Shown here piece by piece: positions 18,845-26,979 of a stretch of DNA of 64,000 nt; the first letter of the stretch is position 1; every line of letters begins with the position of its first letter. Source of the stretch: Alphaproteobacteria bacterium. Lineage in GTDB: Bacteria; Pseudomonadota; Alphaproteobacteria; Caulobacterales; Hyphomonadaceae. The stretch lies in the NCBI GenBank assembly GCA_016125405.1, contig WGLW01000009.1, forward strand, positions 1 to 64,000, given 5' to 3'. The translations under genes were made by a program, and so were the position numbers. The notes beneath the pieces were generated by a model. That model made no database searches and had not been told where the DNA came from. It saw nothing but the letters and a program-made list of their open reading frames with translations.

Positions 18845-19012
18845 ATGGCTGCTCCGCCGACGCGCAAGGCGTTCCCTCTCCGACTCGATCCGGCGCTTCA
18901 CGCCGCGATCGAGCGATTGGCGACGAGCGAACTCCGCAGCGTCAACGCGCAGATCGAGTTTCTGCTGCGGGAGGCGCTAAAGAAGCGCGGCGTCAATGTA
19001 AGGGACGACTAG
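18845..19012 (+). CDS. Arc-type ribbon-helix-helix DNA-binding protein (55 aa)
   Basis: A 55-aa protein with a beta strand (KAFPLRLDP), a first helix (HAAIERLATSE), a turn with Asn, and a second helix (AQIEFLLREALKK). This is the full ribbon-helix-helix fold of Arc/CopG-type dimeric regulators. It follows the SPFH gene by 23 bases and likely controls the operon through the perfect palindrome at 17871-17898. The stop overlaps the convergent FlgC-like gene by 4 bases. No toxin gene is adjacent, so it is not an ordinary antitoxin. Confidence 0.8.
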   Translation: MAAPPTRKAFPLRLDPALHAAIERLATSELRSVNAQIEFLLREALKKRGVNVRDD

Positions 19013-19413
19013 ACCCGGATGTGCAGAAGCGCGTCCGCCATTTCGTTGTCGGTCCGGGCCACCGCGAGATTGGCGGCGAACGAATAGCGCGCCGTCACAA
19101 GCTCGAGCATCTGGTCTTCGAGAGTCACATCCGGGGCGCCGACCAACCCGCGACTGTTGGCGTATGGCGCGCTGGGATCGTACTGGAGCAGCGCCCCCGA
19201 GGTAGAGGGGCTGATGCTGGCGGTAACACCACCGTTGGCCGAGGCCGTCTGCACAATCTGCATGGGCGTGTAGGCCGGTCCCCTTCCGCCGGGATTTGGG
19301 GCGTCGGGAAGGGCGCCCGTGGACCGGGCGTTTGCGATGTTGCTGGCTGCCGCCTCCAGGTGCAGCGCCGCCGCGCTCATTCCGGAAAATGCAATTGCCG
19401 CAACAGGGGTCAT
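19009..19413 (-). CDS. Orphan FlgC-like flagellar rod protein
   Basis: A 134-aa protein, the same length as FlgC. The N-terminus (FSGMSAAALHLEAAASNIANARSTG) is the helical rod-protein motif, and the C-terminus (DVTLEDQMLELVTARYSFAANLAVARTDNEM) is the paired coiled-coil end of the flagellar basal-body rod family. The middle is short and Pro/Gly-rich. No other flagellar gene is nearby and the classic FlgC proline motif is not evident. It may be a diverged rod component or a rod-like adaptor. Confidence 0.65.
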   Translation of the reverse strand: MTPVAAIAFSGMSAAALHLEAAASNIANARSTGALPDAPNPGGRGPAYTPMQIVQTASANGGVTASISPSTSGALLQYDPSAPYANSRGLVGAPDVTLEDQMLELVTARYSFAANLAVARTDNEMADALLHIRV

Positions 19414-19485
19414 CGCATCAAGATGACGCCCCGGGACGAACCGGTCGTTGGCCCGGAATGTGAAATTTCGCGAAAATCCTTCGTG

Positions 19486-20550
19486 CTAAACCAGCGTCCT
19501 GCCGGTAATCCGCCGCTCATGGTCAAGCAGCCACTGTTTGCGCCACAGGCCGCCGGCATAGCCCGTGAGCGTGCCATCCGATCCGATCACGCGGTGGCAA
19601 GGCAGGATGATGGCGCACCGGTTCAGCCGGTTGGCGTTTGCAACGGCCCGCATGGCGGTAGGCCGGCCGATGCGCTTCGAGACGTCGAGATAGGACCGCG
19701 TTTCGCCGGGGGGAATGCGCCGCAATTCGTCCCACACGGTCTGCTGGAACTCGGTGCCGGCGGCGGCGATTTTGGAACTGAACGTCAGGTCTTCGCCGGA
19801 GAAGTAAGCCTTCAGCTCGTTTCGAATCTTCTTCAACGCGGGGGTGTCGCCGGGCAGGACTGTGGCGTTGAATGCCTTGCGGTAGCGATCGACGTGAGAC
19901 TGAAGCGTCTTGCGTTCAGCGAACTCCAGCATGTGAAGGGACTTGTCGTCTGCAATCGCCAGCATCGGTCCGAGCGGCGTGTCGATCCAGTCCATCGCGA
20001 AGCTCACGGCCTTGCGGGCCTTGTTCGGCGCCTCTCCAAATTCCCGCGAGAAGGCCTCGCGGAAACCGCTGCCGCTGTCGAATCCCGCGTCCAGTTGAGC
20101 CTCGATCACTTCGCCGCCTTCCTTGATCGTGTTGAACGCATGCCCGAGCCGTCGCGCCCGGGCGTACTGTGAAAAACTCATGTCGAAACGTTTCTGGAAC
20201 TGGCGCCGCGCCGTTGCGGGCTCGATGCCCATTTCGCGCAGGTCGTCCTCGCTCCACCGACGCGAGGGATCTTCCTCAACCAGCGCAAGCAGCCGGTTGA
20301 GCAGAACGCCCGGCGCGTCCGGATGGTCCAGCGGCCGGCAGCGCTTGCAGGGCCGGAAGCCTGCCGCCAGCGCGTCCTCGGGCCGTGAATAGAAGGTGAT
20401 ATTCTTCAGCAGAGGCGTCCGCGCGGGGCAGACCGGGCGGCAAAAAATCCCTGTCGTCTTAACGCCGACATAGATGACGCCGTCGAGCTCCGGGTCGCGG
20501 CGCTGGATCGCTTCGTAGAGCTGATCGTTGGAGGGCAGGGCGTTCAGCAT
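19486..20550 (-). CDS. ada: Ada: bifunctional DNA alkylation repair protein and regulator
   Basis: A 354-aa protein. The N-terminal Ada zinc domain has four Cys (FCRPVC and CKRC). Next is an AraC-type helix-turn-helix (about 90-175), then the methyltransferase domain with PCHRVIG, whose Cys accepts the methyl group from O6-methylguanine. The N-terminal domain takes methyl from phosphotriesters and turns the protein into an activator. Start ATG 20550 has AGAGG 9 bases upstream. TTG 20559 is less likely. No alkB or alkA follows. Confidence 0.95.
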   Translation of the reverse strand: MLNALPSNDQLYEAIQRRDPELDGVIYVGVKTTGIFCRPVCPARTPLLKNITFYSRPEDALAAGFRPCKRCRPLDHPDAPGVLLNRLLALVEEDPSRRWSEDDLREMGIEPATARRQFQKRFDMSFSQYARARRLGHAFNTIKEGGEVIEAQLDAGFDSGSGFREAFSREFGEAPNKARKAVSFAMDWIDTPLGPMLAIADDKSLHMLEFAERKTLQSHVDRYRKAFNATVLPGDTPALKKIRNELKAYFSGEDLTFSSKIAAAGTEFQQTVWDELRRIPPGETRSYLDVSKRIGRPTAMRAVANANRLNRCAIILPCHRVIGSDGTLTGYAGGLWRKQWLLDHERRITGRTLV

Positions 20551-20614
20551 GTCGGTCAACCTCTGATCCCGCCAATATAGGCAGCCGGATCCGGAGGCGC
20601 CGCTGAAAAAACGA

Positions 20615-20631
20615 CACGACCATTCGTCGTG
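20615..20631 (-). terminator. Rho-independent terminator of the VanZ-like gene
   Basis: On the minus strand CACGAC-GAATG-GTCGTG is followed by TCGTTTTTT. It lies between the VanZ-like stop at 20653 and ada, so it ends the VanZ-like transcript. The other side also carries a run of A residues, so it may work in both directions. Confidence 0.75.
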
Positions 20632-20652
20632 AAAAAGGCGCGGATCGGCCTT

Positions 20653-21093
20653 TTAGCGGAACCCGCGACCTGTTTCAGGCGCGGGCGCGATAAAGCTGTT
20701 CGAGCGGCGCCTTCGCGGACCTTCGGGCTCGCCGCCTCGCATCCGGCCCCGCAAGGTTTCGACCATCATGGGGATCGCCGCCATCGCCACGCCAGCGGAA
20801 TCCGCGACGAAATCCATGATGTCCCCGTCCCGGCCGACGATCGTCTGCAGCACTTCCACCAGCCCTCCAAGCGCGACGGATATCAGCGCCACGTCCCATT
20901 TCCGCATCCGTGGCAATGCCATGAGAAGAAGGAAGGTAATCCCGAAGAAAGCGCCGGCGTGGGCCTCCTTGTCCGTCAGGCCGAGATGTTCCTCAGCGCC
21001 CTGAAAGGGTCCGAGCGTCAGTATTCCGACGCTGGCGACCAGGACGGCAAGCGTGAGACGGACGAGAAGCAGCATTCGGGACTGGCGCGACAC
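20653..21093 (-). CDS. VanZ-like membrane protein
   Basis: A 146-aa integral membrane protein with about four helices and the VanZ-family pattern: DKEAHAGAFFG, then GGLVEVLQTIVGRDGDIMDFVADSAGV. The family is named after a teicoplanin resistance protein, but most members have no known role. The preferred start is GTG at 21093, with AGGAGA 6 bases upstream. ATG 21075 lacks a ribosome binding site. The last 25 residues are basic and cytoplasmic. Confidence 0.75.
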   Translation of the reverse strand: MSRQSRMLLLVRLTLAVLVASVGILTLGPFQGAEEHLGLTDKEAHAGAFFGITFLLLMALPRMRKWDVALISVALGGLVEVLQTIVGRDGDIMDFVADSAGVAMAAIPMMVETLRGRMRGGEPEGPRRRRSNSFIAPAPETGRGFR

Positions 21094-21215
21094 GCAGGGT
21101 CTCCTGGACTGTGGAGACCGGGGTTTCGCTCGGGAAGCTGAAGAAACCACCAACCGGAGACCGGGTTGTGGGCCGCGTTCTTGACTTCCCGGCTTCGCGG
21201 CCCTTTGTCAGCCCG

Positions 21216-21599
21216 ATGAAACCGCCCTCTCAGAGACAACTGCGCGCCGGCGAGCTGATCCGCCATGCGCTGACCGACATCCTCGCCCGCGAGGAATTCG
21301 CTGATCCGGACCTCCATGGAAAATCGATAACCATCAGCGAGGTCCGCTGTTCACCGGATCTCAAACACGCCACCGCCTTTTGCGCCCCCCTGGGCGGAAA
21401 CGCGCAGGACATGGCGACGACAGCAGAGGCTCTGAACCGTGCCTCGGGCTTCCTGCGGGGGCGGCTCGGCCGCGAGGTGGAGCTGCGCGCCGTGCCGACG
21501 CTGCGTTTCCTGGCGGATGACAGCTACGACGAAGCGCGGCGGATCGATGAGTTGTTGGCCAGTCCGCGCGTGCGCCGCGATCTCGGCGACAGGGACTAG
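21216..21599 (+). CDS. rbfA: Ribosome-binding factor A
   Basis: A 127-aa KH-fold factor for late 30S maturation and cold adaptation. It shows SQRQLRAGELIRHALTDIL at the start, SEVRCSPDLKHATAF in the middle and RAVPTLRFLADDSYDEARRIDELL at the end, all diagnostic. It is separated by 7.1 kb from infB, its usual partner. It is followed after 6 bases by a kinase gene. The ATG at 21216 begins the conserved region. Confidence 0.95.
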   Translation: MKPPSQRQLRAGELIRHALTDILAREEFADPDLHGKSITISEVRCSPDLKHATAFCAPLGGNAQDMATTAEALNRASGFLRGRLGREVELRAVPTLRFLADDSYDEARRIDELLASPRVRRDLGDRD

Positions 21600-21605
21600 A
21601 TCGGG

Positions 21606-22301
21606 ATGGTTCCCCCGGCGCGGGTCATCATGATCGCGATAACCGGGGGATCGGGCTCCGGAAAGACAACGCTTGCCCGGGCCCTGGTCTCACGGCTGGG
21701 TGAGGGCAATTGCGCGCTGATCACGGAAGACCACTACTACCTGCCGCGTGACCGGCAGTCGCCGCAAGCAACGGGCTGGAGCAACGAGGAGGTGGAGGCG
21801 CGGATCAATTTCGACGATCCGGGATCGAAAGACATGGCCCTCTTTCGCGAACAGCTAACCTTGCTTCGCAAGGGGGAGGCCATCGACCAGCCGGTTTATG
21901 ATTTCGCCGCTCACAACAGGATTGTCGGCGCCAGTCATCGGGTCGAAGCGCGGCCGGTGGTGATCGTGGAGGGTGTGCATGTTCTGTCGGACCCTTCCTT
22001 TCGGCCGTTGTTCGACCTCACGGTTTTCGTCGACGCAGCTGCTGATCTCAGGTTGATCCGGCGCATTCGCCGCGACGGAGCGGAGCGTGGCCGATCGGCG
22101 GAGAGAGTCATCCGCCAGTACCTGGCCTTTGTGCGGGCGGCGCATGCCGCCTACACCGAACCGGCCCGGCAGATTTGCGATCTCGTGGTCGCAGATGACG
22201 GTCCAACGATCTGCGACGAAGTTGCGCCATCCGGCGCTGCGATCGACAACCTTGTTGCGCCTGTCTGGGCCCGTATCGAGGCGATGCTGGGCGACCTCTG
22301 A
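21606..22301 (+). CDS. Uridine-kinase-like P-loop nucleoside kinase
   Basis: A 231-aa P-loop kinase. The Walker A is GGSGSGKTT, followed by TEDHYYLPRD and NFDDPGSKD, then VVIVEGVHVL. This series matches uridine kinase/phosphoribulokinase family enzymes that phosphorylate uridine or cytidine. A start at 21630 (MIAITGG) would be closer to the family norm, but 21606 is kept because it has a GGGA-rich upstream. It is likely co-transcribed with rbfA. Confidence 0.8.
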   Translation: MVPPARVIMIAITGGSGSGKTTLARALVSRLGEGNCALITEDHYYLPRDRQSPQATGWSNEEVEARINFDDPGSKDMALFREQLTLLRKGEAIDQPVYDFAAHNRIVGASHRVEARPVVIVEGVHVLSDPSFRPLFDLTVFVDAAADLRLIRRIRRDGAERGRSAERVIRQYLAFVRAAHAAYTEPARQICDLVVADDGPTICDEVAPSGAAIDNLVAPVWARIEAMLGDL

Positions 22302-22416
22302 GGCGCACGTGTGAAACGTTGAAGTCACCCGCTGCTGCAGCGCCGAATGACAGGCTTTGACGTCCACTGCCGCATAACAATCCGTATCCAGCCTCCCCGG
22401 GGAATGATTCCCAGCG

Positions 22417-22441
22417 GGAACAGGGCCCCATGCGACACGTT
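22417..22441 (+). promoter_or_regulatory. EcfG-type general stress promoter
   Basis: GGAAC (22417-22421), a 16-base spacer and CGTT (22438-22441) match the consensus of alphaproteobacterial sigma EcfG promoters. It lies 27 bases before the start codon of the 99-aa membrane protein gene and in the same direction. Confidence 0.65.
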
Positions 22442-22467
22442 CCGTTTCGGCAACGCAGGAGGAAGCG

Positions 22468-22767
22468 ATGGCGCAGACAGGGTATCAAAAGCCACCGGCG
22501 ATGCAGTCAACCGACGAGCATGGCGCAAGACCAAACACCGAGCGGGCCCGGCAAGGACAGAAAATCAGTGGCATGATGGCGGTGCTGGTTGTGGGCACAG
22601 TGCTGGTCGCGATTGCATTTGGAATCATGCTCGCGCTCCGCGCCCAGCCGCCGAGCGTGACTGATGCGGGCAAAAGCGATGCCGCAGCCGCTACGTCAGG
22701 CGCCTATCCGGTGTCGCCCGATCAGTCCAATCCGCGCGCCCCGACCAGCCCGCCCGCCCAGCAATGA
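22468..22767 (+). CDS. Small single-pass membrane protein, likely stress-induced (99 aa)
   Basis: A 99-aa protein with a polar N-terminus (1-33), one membrane helix (about 35-57: MMAVLVVGTVLVAIAFGIML) and a Pro/Ser/Ala-rich tail. GCAGGAGGAAG precedes the ATG and an EcfG-type promoter lies just upstream, so expression in stress or stationary phase is likely. No family is recognised. It may relate loosely to the 85-aa membrane protein that follows. Confidence 0.7.
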   Translation: MAQTGYQKPPAMQSTDEHGARPNTERARQGQKISGMMAVLVVGTVLVAIAFGIMLALRAQPPSVTDAGKSDAAAATSGAYPVSPDQSNPRAPTSPPAQQ

Positions 22768-22787
22768 CTCCCAATGCGGTTGCCGGG

Positions 22788-22816
22788 TTGTCGCTCTCGG
22801 GTTCGTGATGTATATA
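22788..22816 (+). promoter_or_regulatory. Sigma-70-type promoter before the 85-aa gene
   Basis: TTGTCG (22788-22793), a 17-base spacer and TATATA (22811-22816). The start point would be near 22823, leaving a leader of about 165 bases before the gene at 22989. The leader holds a TCCCGG/CCGGGA hairpin. Nothing else coding is supported in 22768-22988. Confidence 0.5.
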
Positions 22817-22988
22817 ACAAGACGTAGGCAGACCTGATCCCGGCGACCCCGGGACGGCGGAAAGAGCCGGTGGCCTCATCCTCCCCCAATCGCCGGCAGA
22901 AGCCGTTCGTGTCCGCTCGCGCAGCGGAGTGTATCGCAGGCTGTAACGAAGTGATGCCCGTTGCAGTCAGTCAGGTGGAGGACTGCCT

Positions 22989-23246
22989 ATGGGCTTTGGT
23001 TTCGGACACGCGTCTCATCTGCCAACCGCCCATCCGCGACAGGACGATCGTCATCCGCACGAATACGGCCCCATTCAGGGCGCGTGCGTGGTGCTTGCTG
23101 GGTCTGCCCTGATCGTGGGTCTGGCGTTTGGCGCAATGCTCGCACTGACGGGACCGGACGGCTGGATCACCAAGGCTACACGCACGGTCATGCTCGGCGA
23201 CACGGGCGCCGTCATGACGGCCTATGTGGCAGAACAGGCGCCGTAA
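22989..23246 (+). CDS. Small membrane protein (85 aa)
   Basis: An 85-aa protein. Its His/Pro/Asp-rich start (residues 8-26, several His that might bind metal) is followed by one membrane helix (about 32-53) and a short C-terminal region with GDTGAVMTAYVAEQ. GTGGAGG lies 10 bases before the ATG. The stop abuts the convergent fabI stop with no spacer. No known family. Confidence 0.6.
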   Translation: MGFGFGHASHLPTAHPRQDDRHPHEYGPIQGACVVLAGSALIVGLAFGAMLALTGPDGWITKATRTVMLGDTGAVMTAYVAEQAP

Positions 23247-24065
23247 TCAGCCAGCGTCTTCGGACGCCTCCGGCACGCCCACAACATGATAGCCGGCGTC
23301 AACGTGCACGACCTCGCCCGTGATTGAGCGGCCCAGCGGCGACAGCAGATAAAGCGCGCAACCGGCGACTCCCTCCATCGACGTGTCTTCGCGAAGGAGC
23401 GACCAGTCACGACCCGCTTTCATCAGTTGTTTGCCGCCCTTGATGCCCGCCATCGCCAGCGTACGCATCACGCCCGCCGAAATGGCGTTGACCCGAATGC
23501 CCTTGCCTCCGAGATCGCGCGCGGCATACCGCATGGCGGCTTCAAGCCCGGCCTTGGCGACGCCCATGACGTTGTAGGAGGGCAGGACCCGCTCGGCGCC
23601 GAGATAGGTCATCGTCACCATCGAACCACCTTCATTCATCATGGCCGCGGCGCGTCTTGCTGCGTCGACAAACGAGAACACCGAGATGTCCATGGTGCGG
23701 CGGAAGCCTTCGCGCGTCGTGTTGTCGACAAAGGATCCCTGCAGTTCGTCCTTGCCGGCGAAGGCGATCGAATGAACCAGAAAGTCGATCGTGCCGAACT
23801 TCTCCTTGAGCGCGGCGAAGGCGGCGTCCATGTCCGCGTCGCTGGTCACGTCCGCGGAAATCATGGTCGACATGCCGATCGATTCGATCAGCGGCCGGAC
23901 CCGTCGCTCCAGGGCCTCGCCCTGATAGGTGAAGGCGATCTCGGCGCCCTGTGCGGCAAGCTGCTGCGCGATGCCCCAGGCGATCGACCTGTCATTGGCG
24001 ACGCCCATAATGAGGCCGCGTTTGCCCTTCATCAGGTCGCCTTTGGGGAAGGTCCAGTCCGACAT
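23247..24065 (-). CDS. fabI: Enoyl-ACP reductase FabI
   Basis: A 272-aa NADH-dependent enzyme that reduces enoyl-ACP in the last step of each fatty acid elongation cycle. The Rossmann start reads GLIMGVANDRSIAWGIA, and the active-site Tyr and Lys are in YNVMGVAKAG (Y-x6-K). It is the third gene of fabA-fabB-fabI on the minus strand, with 130 bases after fabB holding a GACGGGC/GCCCGTC hairpin. Triclosan and isoniazid-like drugs target this family. Confidence 0.95.
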   Translation of the reverse strand: MSDWTFPKGDLMKGKRGLIMGVANDRSIAWGIAQQLAAQGAEIAFTYQGEALERRVRPLIESIGMSTMISADVTSDADMDAAFAALKEKFGTIDFLVHSIAFAGKDELQGSFVDNTTREGFRRTMDISVFSFVDAARRAAAMMNEGGSMVTMTYLGAERVLPSYNVMGVAKAGLEAAMRYAARDLGGKGIRVNAISAGVMRTLAMAGIKGGKQLMKAGRDWSLLREDTSMEGVAGCALYLLSPLGRSITGEVVHVDAGYHVVGVPEASEDAG

Positions 24066-24195
24066 GAGCGCCGCTCCAGATTGACTGCAGGCCGGGTTAG
24101 GGGAGGGCCGGACGGGCGTCAAGGCGGGCCGGAAAGCCCGTCCTAGCGGCCCGACGGTCGCTACACTTTCGCGGCAATGGCCAGCGACAAGGAGC

Positions 24196-25443
24196 CTAGA
24201 CCTTGGCGACCATGATGGAGCCGTTGGTCCCGCCAAAGCCGAACGAGTTCGACATGACGAGATTGATCACGGCGTCGCGCGCCTCGCGGATGATGTTGAC
24301 GCCATAGGCGAGCGGATCAAGCGTATCAATGTTGATCGAAGGCGCGACGAACCGCTCCTTCATCATCAGCAGCGAGTAGATCAGCTCCTGCACGCCGGCG
24401 CCGCCGAGGCTGTGACCGGTCATGGATTTGGTGGCGGAGATCATCGGCTGCTCTGCGGCCTCCTGGCCGAACAGCTTGCGAACCGAGTCGAGCTCAACCA
24501 TGTCGCCGGCCGGCGTCGAGGTGGCGTGCGGGTTGAGATAGTCCGGGGCGCGGCCCGCGGTCTCCAGCGCCAGTTTCATGGCGCGCAGTCCGCCCTCGCC
24601 AGATGGCGCCACCATGTCGTGACCGTCTGACGTAGCGCCGTAGCCAACGACCTCGCCATAGATCTCGGCGCCGCGGCGCCTGGCGTGTTCATATTCTTCC
24701 AGCACCACGATGCCGCCGCCGCCGGCGATGACGAAACCATCGCGGTCCGCGTCAAAGGCGCGCGAGGCCCGCTGTGGCGCATCGTTGTACTTCGAGGACA
24801 TGGCGCCCATCCCGTCGAACAGGGCCGAGAGCGTCCAGTCCAGCTCCTCCCCGCCGCCGGCGAACATGACGTCCTGCTTGCCCCACTGGATCTGTTCGGT
24901 GGCCGCGCCGATGCAGTGAAGCGAGGTCGTGCAGGCCGACGAGATCGAGTAGTTCACGCCGAGAATCTTGAACAGTGTCGAGAGCGTCGCCGAGGCTGTC
25001 GACGACATGGCCTTGGTGACGGCGAAAGGACCAATGCGCTTGGGGCTCTTCTCGCGCGCGACATCAGCGGCGCGGACGATTTCACGGGTCGAAGGTCCGC
25101 CGGTTCCGACGATCAGTCCGGTGCGCGGATGGGAGATGGTGGATTCAGTAAGCCCCGCCGCCGCAATCGCCTGTTGCAACGCCATGTAGCAAAATGCGGC
25201 GCCATCGCCCATGAACCGCATGGCGCGCTTGTCGATATGGTCAGCCGGATTGATCCTGGGCTTTCCATAGACCTGCGAGCGGAATCCCCTGTCGGCGTAT
25301 TCCTGCGCGAAGGAGATGCCGGAGACGCCATTCTTCAGGCTCTCCGTCACTTCCTTGATCGAATCCCCGATCGAGGAGACAATCCCCATGCCGGTGACCA
25401 CCACGCGGCGAAGATCGGGCCCTCTGAGATCTGAAGCGGCCAT
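24196..25443 (-). CDS. fabB: 3-oxoacyl-ACP synthase I FabB
   Basis: A 415-aa condensing enzyme needed for unsaturated fatty acid elongation. The catalytic triad is Cys171 in SSACTTS, one His in NPHATST and a second in TGHSLGGAG. FabB rather than FabF is indicated by SSACTTSLHCIG and by its place directly after fabA. It lies 61 bases after fabA in the same direction. Confidence 0.95.
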   Translation of the reverse strand: MAASDLRGPDLRRVVVTGMGIVSSIGDSIKEVTESLKNGVSGISFAQEYADRGFRSQVYGKPRINPADHIDKRAMRFMGDGAAFCYMALQQAIAAAGLTESTISHPRTGLIVGTGGPSTREIVRAADVAREKSPKRIGPFAVTKAMSSTASATLSTLFKILGVNYSISSACTTSLHCIGAATEQIQWGKQDVMFAGGGEELDWTLSALFDGMGAMSSKYNDAPQRASRAFDADRDGFVIAGGGGIVVLEEYEHARRRGAEIYGEVVGYGATSDGHDMVAPSGEGGLRAMKLALETAGRAPDYLNPHATSTPAGDMVELDSVRKLFGQEAAEQPMISATKSMTGHSLGGAGVQELIYSLLMMKERFVAPSINIDTLDPLAYGVNIIREARDAVINLVMSNSFGFGGTNGSIMVAKV

Positions 25444-25504
25444 TGAGGCGGAAACTCCCTGTTACGCCCCAACGGATGTCGGGCGTCCGCAGCTGCGATG
25501 GATG

Positions 25505-26032
25505 CTACTCCATCGGCTTGAACAATCCAACTTTCAGGTCTTTGGCGTGGTAAATGGGCTCGCCATCGAGCGATACCACCCCATCGGCGATTCCCATAAC
25601 CAGCTTGGCGCGAATCGCCCGCCGGATGTCGATCTCGTAGCGGATGAGCTTTGCGGTGGGCGGAACTGTCCCGGTGAATTTAACCTCGCCGACGCCCAGC
25701 GCGCGGCCCTTCCCGGGGGAGCCGGACCACCCCAGCCAGAAGCCCACCAGCTGCCACATCGCGTCCAGGCCGAGGCAGCCCGGCATCACCGGGTCTCCCG
25801 GAAAATGGCACTGAAAGAACCAGAGATCTGGCCGGACATCGAGCTCGGCCGTGATGTGCCCGCGATGGTGGGCGCCGCCGTCCAGGTCGATATGGGTGAT
25901 TCGGTCCGCCATGAGCATGGGCGGCGCCGGCAGCTGAGCGTTGCCGGGCCCAAACAGCTCGCCGCGACTGCTCTTGAGCAGATCGTCATAGCCATAGCTG
26001 GGCTGCGGGGTATGGAATTCGGTTGGGGTCAT
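25505..26032 (-). CDS. fabA: 3-hydroxydecanoyl-ACP dehydratase/isomerase FabA
   Basis: A 175-aa hot-dog-fold enzyme that dehydrates 3-hydroxydecanoyl-ACP and isomerises it to the cis-3 form, the entry to anaerobic unsaturated fatty acid synthesis. Catalytic His76 is in [11 protein letters not shown] and Asp90 in GLDAMWQL. First gene of the fabA-fabB-fabI set. No operator for FabR or Irr was recognised upstream. Confidence 0.95.
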   Translation of the reverse strand: MTPTEFHTPQPSYGYDDLLKSSRGELFGPGNAQLPAPPMLMADRITHIDLDGGAHHRGHITAELDVRPDLWFFQCHFPGDPVMPGCLGLDAMWQLVGFWLGWSGSPGKGRALGVGEVKFTGTVPPTAKLIRYEIDIRRAIRAKLVMGIADGVVSLDGEPIYHAKDLKVGLFKPME

Positions 26033-26117
26033 GGGGCCGCTCCGGGCGCGGGAGAGGCAGGCCCGTTAGCACGTCGCCGCAAAGAGGCTCAAGTGCCAGG
26101 CGCCGGCAGGCGGCCAG

Positions 26118-26705
26118 TTATCGGGACGCCATCGCCGCGTCCAGGGCGTCGGCGCCCCACAGCTGCGCCTGGCGGGTCCAGCCGCTGAGGCCCTCCGCCT
26201 CGACCCGACACCAGCCGTGCAGGCAGTCCCCGAGGGTGACCACCCCGCCCGGCCTGAAGTCTGCGACCACGGCGGAGCGGTCGTCCGGTCGTTGCCGGAT
26301 GGCTCCCGCGCTCATGGTCATGGCGGTGCGTTCCCCCGACAGTTGCGTGTTCTTGATCCAGACTTCATCGCCCTGAGGATCCCGCACCTTCCGCCAGTCG
26401 CGGCTCTCCCGGACGATCACGACCGGCAGGCCCGCCCGCTCGTAGGTCCACTCCACAGGATAATCGCGGCTGGGGCCGGAGCGGCCATAGACCTTGTCGT
26501 AGCGAAGGCTGGAGTAACGCGGCACCGGCAGCCCGGAAAAGTCGCTGACCCGCGATTCGACCCCCTCCGGCGCATAGGCGCGAAAACTTCCGGAGAACCC
26601 TGCCTTAGCGGCAGGTTCCTGCGCCAGCGCCAGCTGTCCTTCGGCGGCGCCAAAAATTTGCGCAACCAGCACTAATCCAGCAAGGCGGACGGCGATTTTT
26701 CTCAC
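26118..26705 (-). CDS. Secreted bacterial SH3-domain protein
   Basis: A 195-aa exported protein. The signal peptide (VRKIAVRLAGLVLVAQIFG...ALAQ) is followed by two SH3b-type segments: VYGRSGPSRDYPVEW...WRKVRDPQGDEVWIKNT, and a second ending GWCRVEAEGLSGWTR. Such domains often bind cell wall peptides. The start is GTG 26705 because the signal peptide begins there. ATG 26798 would put 31 polar residues in front. Confidence 0.75.
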   Translation of the reverse strand: MRKIAVRLAGLVLVAQIFGAAEGQLALAQEPAAKAGFSGSFRAYAPEGVESRVSDFSGLPVPRYSSLRYDKVYGRSGPSRDYPVEWTYERAGLPVVIVRESRDWRKVRDPQGDEVWIKNTQLSGERTAMTMSAGAIRQRPDDRSAVVADFRPGGVVTLGDCLHGWCRVEAEGLSGWTRQAQLWGADALDAAMASR

Positions 26706-26979
26706 GGTGCGATCGGGTCTCGGGCAGGAGTTCGGGCAAGAGGCCGGTGTAGACCCAGGGTCGTTTGCCGGCTTTGGCGGAAGGAAAACTAGAAACATGC
26801 AGCGGTGAAAACGCGCTTAATGGGACGCGGAAATTTCTTGCAAATTTGCCTGTCCGCCACATGGACGACATCTCCGGGGCGGATAGGTCCGGCCATGGTT
26901 GGCCCGGCCCCGGTGCTTTGATACACCGCGCCCACAGGACGAGGAGGGAACGCCTCCCGTCGCACGACGAGGAACGCTC

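Noticed and set aside
18845-19012. RHH protein considered as an antitoxin
   Set aside because: No toxin-like gene is next to it. The upstream neighbour is a large SPFH protein and the downstream one an unrelated convergent gene.
18709-20172. A 487-codon plus-strand frame over the SPFH end and the ada gene
   Set aside because: It overlaps real genes on both strands and looks like an antisense shadow.
22870-23112. An 80-codon frame overlapping the 85-aa membrane protein
   Set aside because: No ribosome binding site and no recognisable fold. The 85-aa frame has both a good site and a membrane helix.
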